Numbered from the stretch's first letter, positions 6,585-14,317 are shown. The stretch: DNA of 17,749 nt from DAOTUB01 sp034437455 (GCA_034437455.1 DAOTUB010000197.1:1-17749); one strand, 5' to 3'. Notes: generated by a model from the sequence alone, not told the origin. A program made the numbers and translations.

Positions 6585-7285
6585 GCGAACGTCGCCAGAT
6601 GTGGGAGACCCTGGCTGCCTTTCTCACGCAGCTCAAGAAAGAAACAGACGCGGCGCTGGACAGAGACGCCCAACTGAACACCGCGCTGGAGGAGCTGAAG
6701 AACGAGATCCGCAAGTTGGGAAAGGCCCAGTTCAAGGCGAACGCGCTGGCCGAGGATCAAAGCGCCCGCTGGGAGCAGGCCATCGCCGAGGCACAGGGGG
6801 AGCGGGAACAACAGGGCCAATTGGTGGAAAAAGTGGCCGAGGAACGGGCGACCGCGCGCGAGCGCGAGTTGCTGGAAGCGTTCCTGCCGGCGCTGGATGG
6901 ATTGGAGAACGCCATCGCCAGCGGCCGGCGTTACCTGGAAATACGCGACAGAGCGGCCAGCGCGGCCAACATCACCCCGGCGCAGGCGGCGCTCGTCTCG
7001 CCGGCCGACCGGGCCATGCTGGTCGGCTGGCTGGACGGCTTGCGGCTGGTCCACGAGCGGTTGCTGGCGATTCTGGAAGCGGGCGACGTGACGCCCATTC
7101 CAACCGTCGGTCAGCCCTTCGATCCCTATCTACACGCCGCCGTCGGGGCCACCACGCAGGGAGAAGGACCGGCGGGCATCATCGTAGCCGAAGAACGGCG
7201 CGGGTATCGCTGTCCCGCAGGGGTATTGCGGTATGCCGAAGTCGTCGTCTACCGGCCACAGACTGAAGAAGGAGAAGAGGATTAA
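6581..7285 (+). CDS. grpE: GrpE-type nucleotide exchange factor
   Basis: The 234-residue product releases ADP from Hsp70, which resets the chaperone cycle. It has a long charged N-terminal helix (about 10-100), which in GrpE forms the dimeric coiled coil. The core F-L-P-A-L-D-G-L-E-N-A-I (101-112) follows, then the C-terminal beta domain with G-Q-P-F-D-P-Y-L-H-A-A-V (177-188) and G-Y-R...V-L-R-Y-A-E-V-V-V (208-223), the family signature. Compared with typical GrpE, there is an insertion of roughly 20 residues at about 118-145 between the core helices. The ATG overlaps the J-gene stop (ATGA at 6581-6584), which indicates translational coupling. Hsp70 begins directly after the TAA. Family identity is secure; the symbol is given by family, since a second canonical grpE may exist elsewhere. 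Confidence 0.93.
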   Translation: MSERRQMWETLAAFLTQLKKETDAALDRDAQLNTALEELKNEIRKLGKAQFKANALAEDQSARWEQAIAEAQGEREQQGQLVEKVAEERATARERELLEAFLPALDGLENAIASGRRYLEIRDRAASAANITPAQAALVSPADRAMLVGWLDGLRLVHERLLAILEAGDVTPIPTVGQPFDPYLHAAVGATTQGEGPAGIIVAEERRGYRCPAGVLRYAEVVVYRPQTEEGEED

Positions 7286-9019
7286 TTGAATACAATCATC
7301 GGCATTGACCTGGGCACGACCAATTCGGGCGCTGCCATCGTGCGAAACGGAGCGCCTCAGATGCTCCCCAAAGGAAAAGAGCGCATCATCCCCTCGGTGG
7401 TGGGATATTCGCCCACAGGGCAGTGGTTGGTCGGCATGCCCGCCCGCAACCAGTACATCGTCAGCCCTGAGAACACCGTGCGCTCCATCAAACGAGAGAT
7501 GGGGACGGAAAAACGGGTAGAACTGGCCGGCCAGCAGTTCAGCCCCCAGGAGATCTCCGCCTTCATCCTGCGCGAGTTAAAGGGGATCGCCGAGCAAAAC
7601 CTGGGGCAACCGGTCCAGGACGCGGTCATCACCGTGCCGGCGTACTTTTCTGACGCCGCGCGCCAGGCGACCCACGACGCCGGTCAGATCGCCGGGTTCA
7701 ACGTGCGCCGCATCATCAACGAGCCTACAGCGGCGGCCCTGGCCTACGGGCTGACGCCGTTCGGCGTGGCCGAGGAGCAACTGGTGCTGGTCTACGACCT
7801 GGGCGGGGGCACCTTCGACGTGTCGCTGGTCGAGCTGATGGGCGGCATCGTCGAGGTTCGCGCCAGCCACGGCAACACCCGGCTGGGGGGCGACGACTTT
7901 GATCAACGGCTGGCGGAAATGCTGGCCGACCGGTTCGAAGAGCAACACGACGTTGACCTGCGGGAGGATCGCCGCGCCTGGGCGCGCCTGTTCCGCGCCG
8001 CCGAGATGGCCAAAATCGAGCTTTCGTCGCACCCCTTTGCGTGGATCAAGGAAGAGTACATCACAGAGAAAAAAGGAGTCCCGCTCCACCTGGAATACGA
8101 GATCGGTCGCCACGAGTTCATCGAAGCGATCGGGGACTTGTTGGATGAAACGTTGGAATCCATCGATCAGGTGATAAAAGACGCCCAGGTGACGACAGAG
8201 GAGATCGATCACGTGCTCCTGGTGGGCGGCTCCACGCGCATCCCGGCGATATGGGAGTTGACAGCCAATCACCTGGACACCGAGCCGCACATGTCGATCA
8301 ACCCGGAGGAAGCAGTGGCATTGGGGGCGGGAGTGCAGGCCGGCATCATCGCCGGCGAGCCGATAGACGCCATCCTGGTGGACGTGACACCCCACTCATT
8401 GGGGATCGAGGTGGCCGAGGTTCGCATGGGGCGCATCATCCCCGACCTTTACAACGTTCTCATTCGGCGCAACACCACCATCCCGGTGACCAAGGAGGAG
8501 GTCTATTCCACCTTGTTCCCGGACCAGGACACGGTCGAGATCCAGGTCTACCAGGGAGAACGCCCCATCGCGTCGGAGAACACGCTGCTGGATAAATTCA
8601 AAATCACCGGGCTGGAACCGGAACACCCCGGCGCGACCGCCAAGGTCACCGTGCGGTTCGACTTTGACGTGAACGGCATCCTCAACGTGACGGCGCAGGA
8701 TCGCCACACAGGCCAGCAGAAGAACGTCACGGTGGAGGCCTCTATGGCGCGCCTGAACGAGGCTGAGATCATGGCAGCCCAGACGCGGGTGACAGAGACG
8801 ACAACGGCCACGACGCTCGCGCCTGCGGGAGAGACGACGGTACTGGTCGAACAAGCCAGGCAGCTTCTCGACGAAGGCGAACTCGACCCGCAGGAACGGG
8901 CCGAGATGGAGGAACTGGTCGCCGAGATTCAGGCGGCTCAGAGTATCGGGGACGAGGCGCGCGTGGAGGATCTGTTGGAGGAATTGCTAGACTTTTTGTT
9001 CGATCTGGACGCGTACTGA
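7286..9019 (+). CDS. Hsp70-family chaperone with shortened C-terminal lid
   Basis: The protein has 577 residues. The ATPase domain shows I-G-I-D-L-G-T-T-N-S (5-14), Lys69 in R-S-I-K-R, I-N-E-P-T-A-A-A-L-A-Y-G (144-155), D-L-G-G-G-T-F-D-V-S (171-180) and L-V-G-G-S-T-R-I-P (312-320). The interdomain linker reads L-V-D-V-T-P-H-S-L-G (364-373), with His where DnaK has Leu. A substrate-binding beta domain follows to about 490. The helical lid is only about 80 residues and ends in an acidic/aromatic tail (E-E-L-L-D-F-L-F-D-L-D-A-Y), against more than 120 in E. coli DnaK (about 638 residues in all). The TTG start directly follows the grpE TAA and has GGAGAAGAGG 5 nt upstream. It folds or remodels client proteins with the two upstream co-chaperones. 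It is DnaK-like but probably a paralogue. Confidence 0.95.
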   Translation: MNTIIGIDLGTTNSGAAIVRNGAPQMLPKGKERIIPSVVGYSPTGQWLVGMPARNQYIVSPENTVRSIKREMGTEKRVELAGQQFSPQEISAFILRELKGIAEQNLGQPVQDAVITVPAYFSDAARQATHDAGQIAGFNVRRIINEPTAAALAYGLTPFGVAEEQLVLVYDLGGGTFDVSLVELMGGIVEVRASHGNTRLGGDDFDQRLAEMLADRFEEQHDVDLREDRRAWARLFRAAEMAKIELSSHPFAWIKEEYITEKKGVPLHLEYEIGRHEFIEAIGDLLDETLESIDQVIKDAQVTTEEIDHVLLVGGSTRIPAIWELTANHLDTEPHMSINPEEAVALGAGVQAGIIAGEPIDAILVDVTPHSLGIEVAEVRMGRIIPDLYNVLIRRNTTIPVTKEEVYSTLFPDQDTVEIQVYQGERPIASENTLLDKFKITGLEPEHPGATAKVTVRFDFDVNGILNVTAQDRHTGQQKNVTVEASMARLNEAEIMAAQTRVTETTTATTLAPAGETTVLVEQARQLLDEGELDPQERAEMEELVAEIQAAQSIGDEARVEDLLEELLDFLFDLDAY

Positions 9020-9021
9020 GA

Positions 9022-9369
9022 TCACAGCATCCGCACCACGATCCGTCCATCCTCCCACAGCTCTTCCAGGTTGTAGTAGGCGCGCACTTCTGGTGCGAAC
9101 AAGTGAACGACCACATCGCCATAGTCCATCAACACCCACCCGGAGGCAGGCTCTCCCTCGACTTGAAGCGGCTGGACGTCGAGCGCCTGCTTGGTCTCCA
9201 GCTTGACGTCGCCCAGGATGGCCTTGGTCTGCCGCTCGCTAAGGGCGCTCGCGATGACAAAATAGTCAGCGAGGATAGAGACGTCTCGAATGTCAAGTAA
9301 CAAGATGTCTTCGCCCTGTTTTTCGGCGATCCGTTCCACAATATATCGCGCCAGCTCCAGTGAATCCAG
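9022..9369 (-). CDS. rsfS: Ribosomal silencing factor RsfS
   Basis: From this start the product has 115 residues. RsfS binds ribosomal protein uL14 on the 50S subunit and blocks subunit joining when nutrients are short. Family marks are L-L-D-I-R-D-V-S-I-L-A-D-Y-F-V-I-A-S, V-E-G-E...G-W-V-L-M-D-Y-G-D-V-V-V-H-L-F, and R-A-Y-Y-N-L-E-E-L-W near the end. The start is debatable. ATG 9387 overlaps the upstream asparaginase stop by 7 nt and has no good SD. CTG 9369 has AGGAGG exactly 7 nt upstream and gives the family's usual N-terminal length, so CTG was preferred. It is the last gene of the smc operon and meets the Hsp70 gene tail to tail with 2 nt between stops. Its common partner nadD is absent here. 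Confidence 0.93.
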   Translation of the reverse strand: MDSLELARYIVERIAEKQGEDILLLDIRDVSILADYFVIASALSERQTKAILGDVKLETKQALDVQPLQVEGEPASGWVLMDYGDVVVHLFAPEVRAYYNLEELWEDGRIVVRML

Positions 9370-9376
9370 TGTCGCA

Positions 9377-9382
9377 CCTCCT
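9377..9382 (-). promoter_or_regulatory. Shine-Dalgarno that suggests a CTG start for rsfS
   Basis: On the minus strand AGGAGG is followed by 7 nt and then CTG (9369-9367). The motif lies inside the coding sequence if the upstream ATG (9387) is used, where it would serve no purpose. It also overlaps the last bases of the asparaginase gene, which suggests coupled translation. Confidence 0.6.
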
Positions 9383-10352
9383 ACCATAACTCTGCAACCT
9401 CGTCGGCGTCTCGCGCGGCTGCCAATACGACCATCAACTTGATCCGCGCCTTCTGCCCGTTTAATCCTTCGGCGAACAGACAGCCCAGGTCAGCCAGCGT
9501 GCGATACGCGCCCGGATAGCCGTACCCATCCCAGACCCGCCCGGAGGGGCAGCGGCTGGCGATCACCACCGGCGCTCCCTGCCTCCGTGCCTGCTCGATG
9601 GCGGGCAGCCACCAGGGAGCCACACGCCCGCCCCCCAACGCCTCGATGACCAGGCCGCGAGCGCCCCGCGCCAGCGCATCCTCCAGCAAACCCGTATCCA
9701 CACCCACCGTCAGCTTGAGCAAGGGCACGTTCGGTTCCAGGCCGCGCCAGGGGAGCAACTGCCGCTCCGGTCGGCGCTCGACGATGACGGCGTCTCCCTC
9801 CACCCGCCCTATAGCCCCCCACCCTGGCGACTGAAAAGTCGCCGTGCTGAGCGTGTGCATCTTGGTGACGCGGCACGCGCCGTGAATCTCGTCGTTGAGG
9901 ACGACGACAGCGCCCAGCCCTCGCGCCTGTGGCGCCGCCGCGACGTGCACAGCGGCCAGGAGATTGGCGTACCCCTCGTACCCCACGTCAGAGGCAGTGC
10001 GCATCGCGCCAGTGAGCACGATGGGCGTCTCTCCCGGCACGGTCAGATCGAGCAGGTAGGCAGTCTCCTCCATCGTATCGGTGCCGTGCGTGACGACGAT
10101 GCCCGCCACGTCGGGGTCATCCGCCAGCGCAGCTACGCGCTCGCGGATGGTTCGCAGCGTTTCCAGCGTAAAGTGGGAGCTGGGCAGGTTGACAATTTCC
10201 TCGGTTCGCAGCTCTGGCAGATCCGCAGGCAGCGCAGCAGTAAAGTCAGCCGCGCCGAGCGTGGGAACAGCCCCGCCGGCTGCCGCGTCGTGCTGCATGG
10301 CGATGGTGCCGCCGGTGGTCAGAATCGCTACGTAGAGATGAGTTTTTGACAA
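9381..10352 (-). CDS. L-asparaginase, cytoplasmic type
   Basis: The 323-residue product hydrolyses L-asparagine to aspartate and ammonia. Active-site elements are visible: T-T-G-G-T-I with nucleophile Thr13, T-H-G-T-D-T-M-E-E with Thr91-Asp92, L-T-G-A-M-R (113-118) and Lys164 in V-T-K-M-H-T. No signal peptide is present, so it should act in the cytoplasm (type I-like location). The start is TTG at 10352: AGAGGA stands 6 nt upstream and the protein begins directly at the first strand. The longer in-frame ATG at 10421 would lie inside smc and add an Arg/Trp-rich tail with no family counterpart. It starts 10 nt after the smc stop and its end overlaps or abuts rsfS, so it is the middle gene of one operon. 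tRNA-dependent amidotransferase-linked paralogues are possible but less likely at this length. Confidence 0.93.
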   Translation of the reverse strand: MSKTHLYVAILTTGGTIAMQHDAAAGGAVPTLGAADFTAALPADLPELRTEEIVNLPSSHFTLETLRTIRERVAALADDPDVAGIVVTHGTDTMEETAYLLDLTVPGETPIVLTGAMRTASDVGYEGYANLLAAVHVAAAPQARGLGAVVVLNDEIHGACRVTKMHTLSTATFQSPGWGAIGRVEGDAVIVERRPERQLLPWRGLEPNVPLLKLTVGVDTGLLEDALARGARGLVIEALGGGRVAPWWLPAIEQARRQGAPVVIASRCPSGRVWDGYGYPGAYRTLADLGCLFAEGLNGQKARIKLMVVLAAARDADEVAELW

Positions 10353-10358
10353 ATGGTT

Positions 10359-10364
10359 TCCTCT
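10359..10364 (-). promoter_or_regulatory. Shine-Dalgarno of the asparaginase TTG start
   Basis: AGAGGA on the minus strand lies 6 nt before TTG 10352 and overlaps the smc stop codon (10365-10363). Ribosomes ending smc would sit on this site, so the two genes are probably translationally coupled. Confidence 0.75.
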
Positions 10365-13300
10365 AATCCATCTTGAGCGACACCACCTGCGAAACCGCGT
10401 CCGCCCCCATCGAGATGCCATAGATCGTATCGGCGGCCTCGACCGTGACCCGGTTGTGGGTGATGACGATGAACTGGGTCTGCTGCGAGAGATCCTCCAG
10501 GAGCATGCGGAAGCGTCCCGCGTTCGCCTCGTCGAGCATCGCGTCTACCTCGTCAAAGACGCAGAAGGGGGTCGGGCTGACGTGGAGCAGGGCGAACATG
10601 AGCGCGGAGGCCGTCAGCGCCCGCTCCCCGCCGGAGAGGAGCGCCAATCGCTGCCCGCGCTTACCCGGCGGCCGCGCGACGATGTCGATGCCGGTGTTCA
10701 TCAGATCGTCCGGCTCGGTCAATTCCAAGTGAGCCGCGCCGCCGTTAAAAAGCACGGTGAACATCTCGGAGAACTTGGCCGCCACCGCGTCGAACGTCTC
10801 CCGAAAGGCCGCCTCCATCAACTCGTCCAGTTCCGCCACCGTCTGGCGCAATTTGGCGGAGGCCGCTTCCAGATCGGCCGATTGCTCGGTGAGAAAATCG
10901 TGCCGCTCCCAAACCTCGGTGTACTCTTCGGGGGCGTTGGGATTGACCCCGCCCAACCGGCGGAGCCGGGTTTTGAGAAGCTGTATCTCCTGCTCCAATC
11001 CCTCGGGCAGCTCCTCGACGATGGGAAGTTCAGAGACCAGCGGGTGGATCGGCAGCGGGGTCTGCGCCGTGACGCCGTTCGCCAGCTCCAGCTCGACCAG
11101 CCCCAGGTCCTCCTCGATGCGCTGACCCAGCAGACGCAGCTCGTCCTGGCAACGCTCGACGTCCAACTGGGCGCGGCCATGGCGAGCATCCGCATCCCGC
11201 GCCCGATCCTGGGCCTGCTGTGCCTGTCTTTCCAGCGCGGCCTGCTCCTCGCCGAGACGTTCCAATTCCTCCTCGGCCGGCTGGATGTGCGTGCGCGCCC
11301 CGCGCAGTTGTCCCTCCAACCGAGAGGCGCCCTGGCGCAATCCCTCGATGCGGGCGACGATGGCCGTGTGCTCCGCCTCCAATTCCTCGGTGCGCCGGAA
11401 CCGGGCGTCTATTTGCGCCCGCAGCCGCTCCAGCAACGTCGTCTCGCGCTCCAGGGCGTCCCGCCGGCTGCGCAGGACCTCTTCGGCTACGGCGACCTCA
11501 GTACGGGCCTCCCCCAGCTCCTCACGCTCGATCCGTGCCGCCTCCTCCCGGATCTCGGCGATCTGGCGAGCCAACCGCTCCAGCTCGGCCTCCAACGCGG
11601 CGATCCGCTCGGCCTCCACACGCTGCCGTTTCTTGATCTCCCAGCCACGCCCGCGCGCTTCCTCGAACTGCGCCTGGAACCCCTGATCGATCAGCTCGTC
11701 CGTCGCCAGTGGAGCCTGCGCGTCCGAATCGAACTGCGCCTCCAGGCGAGAGACGGTCGCGTGCAGCACGCGGACCCGTTTGACGGCGTCGGCGTGCTCC
11801 GCCTCCAATTTATTCGCCTGCGCTCGCAACGTCGCCCGCTGCGAGCGTAGCTGTTCCAGCGCCGCTTCCTCGCGCTGCAAGGCGGCCTGTTGGCTGCGCA
11901 GCGTCTCTCTGGCGACCGCGACCTCGGTGCGGGCCTGGCCCAATTTCTCCTGAAAGGCGCGGGAGACTTCCTCCCGGGCCGCCGCGGCCTGCCGGTTCAG
12001 TTCCTCCAACTGCGCTTCGAGCGCCGCGACCTGGGCCGCTCCAGCCCGCCGCTCCTCCTCCATGCGTTGACAACGCTGCCGCACCGCCTCCAATTGCGCG
12101 GGTAATTCCCGTCGGGCGCGTTCACCGGCGAGAACGCCGCCAGCTCCCGCCGTTCCCACCAGTAGCGCGCCATCCGACCGCAACACGACGCCGTCGGCAG
12201 TGACGCAGCGGCTCCCTGGCGGCATGGCGGGGAGCAAGGCCCGAGCCGCCGCAAAATCCTCGCACAACGCGACCGCCCCCAGGATCGCCTCGACCGCCAG
12301 CCGCACACCGGCGTCGCAGGAGACGACGTCGGCGGCGCGCAGCGCGCCCGCCGGCAACGACGGGGGCGGGCGAAGTTCATCCAGCGGCAGCAACGTCAAT
12401 CGCCCGCCAGCGGATTCGACGATCCGCCGCGCCTCCTCGACGACGGACGCCCGCTCCACGACGATCGCCTGCAGGTCGCCGCCCAGCGCAGCCTCGATGG
12501 CCCGCTCCCACTCTGGCGGCGCCTGGATCAGCGTCGCCAGCGTCCCTTCAGCAACCACGCCGTCCAGACCGGCCTGGAACAACGCCTGAGCGCCCTTGTC
12601 GTAAGCGGCCCTGGCCGCCTGCATCCCGTCGAGCGCCTCCAACTCGCCCCGCAGGCGGGCCTCTTCTGCGCGGGCGTCGCGCAGTTGTTGCTCCAGCTGT
12701 TCGATCTGCTCGCGGTGATCCTGCAATGCCTGCTTGGCCTGCAACCACTCCGGCGCGGGTGCGTCCGCCTGCACGATGCTCAGATCGCATCGCGTCGCCC
12801 ATTCCTGCTCCAGTTCCGCCAATTCCTCCTGGCGTCCCGCCAGTTTTCGCTCCAATTCCTCGACTTGAGCGCGAGCCTGGTCCACCTGCTCGACCTGCAA
12901 CGCCTCCCGCTCGCTCATCGGTTCGAGTTCGAGCAGTGTCTCTTGATGCCGAGCCTCCAAATGTCGCGCCCGTTCCTCTGCCACGGCCTGCTCGCTCGCC
13001 ATCCGGGACGTCTCCTCGCGGATCTCGAGGAGCGCCTGGTTGAGACGTTCCAGCCGCGCGCGGTGTTCGCGCAACTCTTGCTCGACCCGCTCGCGCTGCC
13101 GGTCGGGTGCCTCGGTCTGCGCCTGTACAGCCGTCCACTTCCGCTCCACGTCCCCCAGCCGCTCTTTGCGGGCCACCAGTTTTCGCGCCAGTTTCTCGAC
13201 CTGAACCTGGACCTCATCGATCTGTTGAGTCTGATCCCGCTCCTGCGTTCTCAAAGGCTCGATCTCGGCCAACAACTCCTTGCGCCGGACCTTTAACAAC

Positions 13301-14235
13301 CGCTCCCGCTCCTCCGCCACGGCCAGTTCGCGCTGCGCCGCGTCGACCCGGTCGTGGATGTCGGCGCTTTCGCGATACCAATCGCGCAGCTTGACGCGCA
13401 ACTCGCTCTCCCGCTGGCGCAGTTGGACCAGCTTCTCGTTCAACGTCGTGGCCTCGCGCTTTCGCGCCTCCAGGCTGGCCTCCAGATTTGCCGCCCGTTC
13501 CAGCACGCGGGCCAATGTGTCCTGCTGCTGCCCCCATTGATAGCCGTACCAGGTGCGCTGCAACCGCTCCAGGTGGGCGCTCAGCCGCCGGTGCTCCTCC
13601 ACGCGCTGCACTTCCTCTTCGAGCTTTTTCAGACGGGGGGCGATTTCCCTGATGATGTCGCGGGCGCGCTCCAGGTTGTGCTCCGTCTCATCCAGGCGCT
13701 CGACGGACTTTTCCCGCCGGTCGCGGTAGAGACTGATGCCAGCCGCCTCCTCGAAGAGCGTGCGCCGTTCCTGGGGTTGCAGCGCGAGCGCCGCGTCCAC
13801 CAATCCCTGGCCAATGACGGTGTAGGTGCGCTCGCCGAGGCCGCAGGCGGCCAACAGTTCGTTGATATCGCGCAAGAGCACCCGCGCCCCGTTGATGAGA
13901 TATTCATTCTCGCCAGAGCGATAGGCGCGGCGGGTGATGGTGACCTCGCTGAACTCGATGGGCAACGCGCCGTCGGAGTTATCAAAGGTCAGGGCCGCTT
14001 CGGCCATGCCGGTTCGGGCGCGGCCCTGCCCGCCCGCAAAGATCATGTCGGCGGTGGACTTGGCCCGCAGGGAGCGCATGCTCCGCTCGCCCAGCGCCCA
14101 ACGGATGGCGTCGGCGATGTTGCTCTTCCCCGATCCGTTGGGTCCGACGATAGCCGTGACGCCTGTGGGAAACAGGAACTCGGTCTTGGTCGCAAAGGAC
14201 TTGTAGCCCTGAAGTTTGAGATGTTTGAAATGCAT
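10363..14235 (-). CDS. smc: Chromosome segregation ATPase SMC
   Basis: The 1290-residue SMC is longer than the usual bacterial 1150-1200. The N-terminal head has Walker A G-P-N-G-S-G-K-S (31-38), the V-I-G-Q-G loop (140-144) and R-R-T-L-F-E-E-A-A-G-I (157-167). Coiled coil 1 spans about 175-540, the hinge about 541-710, and coiled coil 2 about 711-1140. The C-terminal head carries signature L-L-S-G-G-E-R-A-L-T-A-S-A-L (1199-1212), Walker B with Asp1228-Glu1229, D-loop L-D-E-A-N, and His1260. SMC dimers, with ScpA/ScpB (not in this window), compact and separate chromosomes. ATG 14235 was chosen because it begins at the conserved M-H-F-K-H-L-K-L-Q-G-Y-K-S-F and lies just below a promoter; the open frame upstream runs antisense into the cyclase gene. 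It leads an operon with asparaginase and rsfS. Confidence 0.97.
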   Translation of the reverse strand: MHFKHLKLQGYKSFATKTEFLFPTGVTAIVGPNGSGKSNIADAIRWALGERSMRSLRAKSTADMIFAGGQGRARTGMAEAALTFDNSDGALPIEFSEVTITRRAYRSGENEYLINGARVLLRDINELLAACGLGERTYTVIGQGLVDAALALQPQERRTLFEEAAGISLYRDRREKSVERLDETEHNLERARDIIREIAPRLKKLEEEVQRVEEHRRLSAHLERLQRTWYGYQWGQQQDTLARVLERAANLEASLEARKREATTLNEKLVQLRQRESELRVKLRDWYRESADIHDRVDAAQRELAVAEERERLLKVRRKELLAEIEPLRTQERDQTQQIDEVQVQVEKLARKLVARKERLGDVERKWTAVQAQTEAPDRQRERVEQELREHRARLERLNQALLEIREETSRMASEQAVAEERARHLEARHQETLLELEPMSEREALQVEQVDQARAQVEELERKLAGRQEELAELEQEWATRCDLSIVQADAPAPEWLQAKQALQDHREQIEQLEQQLRDARAEEARLRGELEALDGMQAARAAYDKGAQALFQAGLDGVVAEGTLATLIQAPPEWERAIEAALGGDLQAIVVERASVVEEARRIVESAGGRLTLLPLDELRPPPSLPAGALRAADVVSCDAGVRLAVEAILGAVALCEDFAAARALLPAMPPGSRCVTADGVVLRSDGALLVGTAGAGGVLAGERARRELPAQLEAVRQRCQRMEEERRAGAAQVAALEAQLEELNRQAAAAREEVSRAFQEKLGQARTEVAVARETLRSQQAALQREEAALEQLRSQRATLRAQANKLEAEHADAVKRVRVLHATVSRLEAQFDSDAQAPLATDELIDQGFQAQFEEARGRGWEIKKRQRVEAERIAALEAELERLARQIAEIREEAARIEREELGEARTEVAVAEEVLRSRRDALERETTLLERLRAQIDARFRRTEELEAEHTAIVARIEGLRQGASRLEGQLRGARTHIQPAEEELERLGEEQAALERQAQQAQDRARDADARHGRAQLDVERCQDELRLLGQRIEEDLGLVELELANGVTAQTPLPIHPLVSELPIVEELPEGLEQEIQLLKTRLRRLGGVNPNAPEEYTEVWERHDFLTEQSADLEAASAKLRQTVAELDELMEAAFRETFDAVAAKFSEMFTVLFNGGAAHLELTEPDDLMNTGIDIVARPPGKRGQRLALLSGGERALTASALMFALLHVSPTPFCVFDEVDAMLDEANAGRFRMLLEDLSQQTQFIVITHNRVTVEAADTIYGISMGADAVSQVVSLKMD
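11305..12039 (-). repeat. Internal duplication in SMC C-terminal coiled coil
   Basis: Residues 733-835 (nt 12039-11731) and 875-977 (nt 11613-11305) align without gaps at a constant offset of 142 residues. Shared blocks include A-A-L-E-A, L-G-x-A-R-T-E-V-A-V-A, L-E-A-E-H and S-R-L-E-x-Q. The similarity is too specific for generic heptad composition and indicates an ancient tandem duplication. Confidence 0.75.
12661..13323 (-). repeat. Internal duplication in SMC N-terminal coiled coil
   Basis: Residues 305-408 (nt 13323-13012) and 417-525 (nt 12987-12661) align at offset 112. Shared blocks are A-V-A-E-E-R, E-L-E-P or E-I-E-P, and V-E-x-L-x-R-K-L ending in a conserved Trp (367 and 479). After a 4-residue insertion there is a second match around His391/His507. 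Confidence 0.65.
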
Positions 14236-14250
14236 GATCGCGATACCCCC

Positions 14251-14279
14251 AGTATACCGCGCTTGAGCGGAGATGGCAA
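14251..14279 (-). promoter_or_regulatory. smc: Sigma70-type promoter of the smc operon
   Basis: Read on the minus strand, TTGCCA (14279-14274), a 17-bp spacer and TATACT (14256-14251) form a near-consensus promoter. Transcription should start near 14244, only about 9 nt before the smc ATG, so there is no room for a normal Shine-Dalgarno. It has the same -35 hexamer and spacer length as the promoter at 3902. Confidence 0.75.
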
Positions 14280-14300
14280 ATCGGAGCGGTGAAATCGCAC

Positions 14301-14317
14301 TGTAACGTAGCTGTAAC
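14301..14317. promoter_or_regulatory. Helically phased TGTAAC direct repeat
   Basis: TGTAAC occurs at 14301-14306 and 14312-14317, 11 bp apart, about one DNA turn. It lies upstream of the smc -35 box and of the divergent cyclase gene. It could be a tandem activator site; two 6-mers alone are weak evidence. Confidence 0.25.

Noticed and set aside
7577..8395. Minus-strand frame opposite the Hsp70 gene
   Set aside because: It is a shadow of a highly conserved gene in GC-rich DNA. The translation is His/Val/Asp-rich without a family.
10456..11850. Long plus-strand reading frame (464 codons) opposite smc
   Set aside because: It is antisense to a clear SMC gene, is rich in Leu/Arg/Gln as expected from mirrored coiled-coil codons, has no domain, and has no fitting ribosome-binding site.
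13354..14292. Plus-strand frame of 312 codons opposite the SMC N-terminal region
   Set aside because: It is the mirror of the conserved SMC head and coiled coil, runs past the smc promoter, and has no recognisable protein features.
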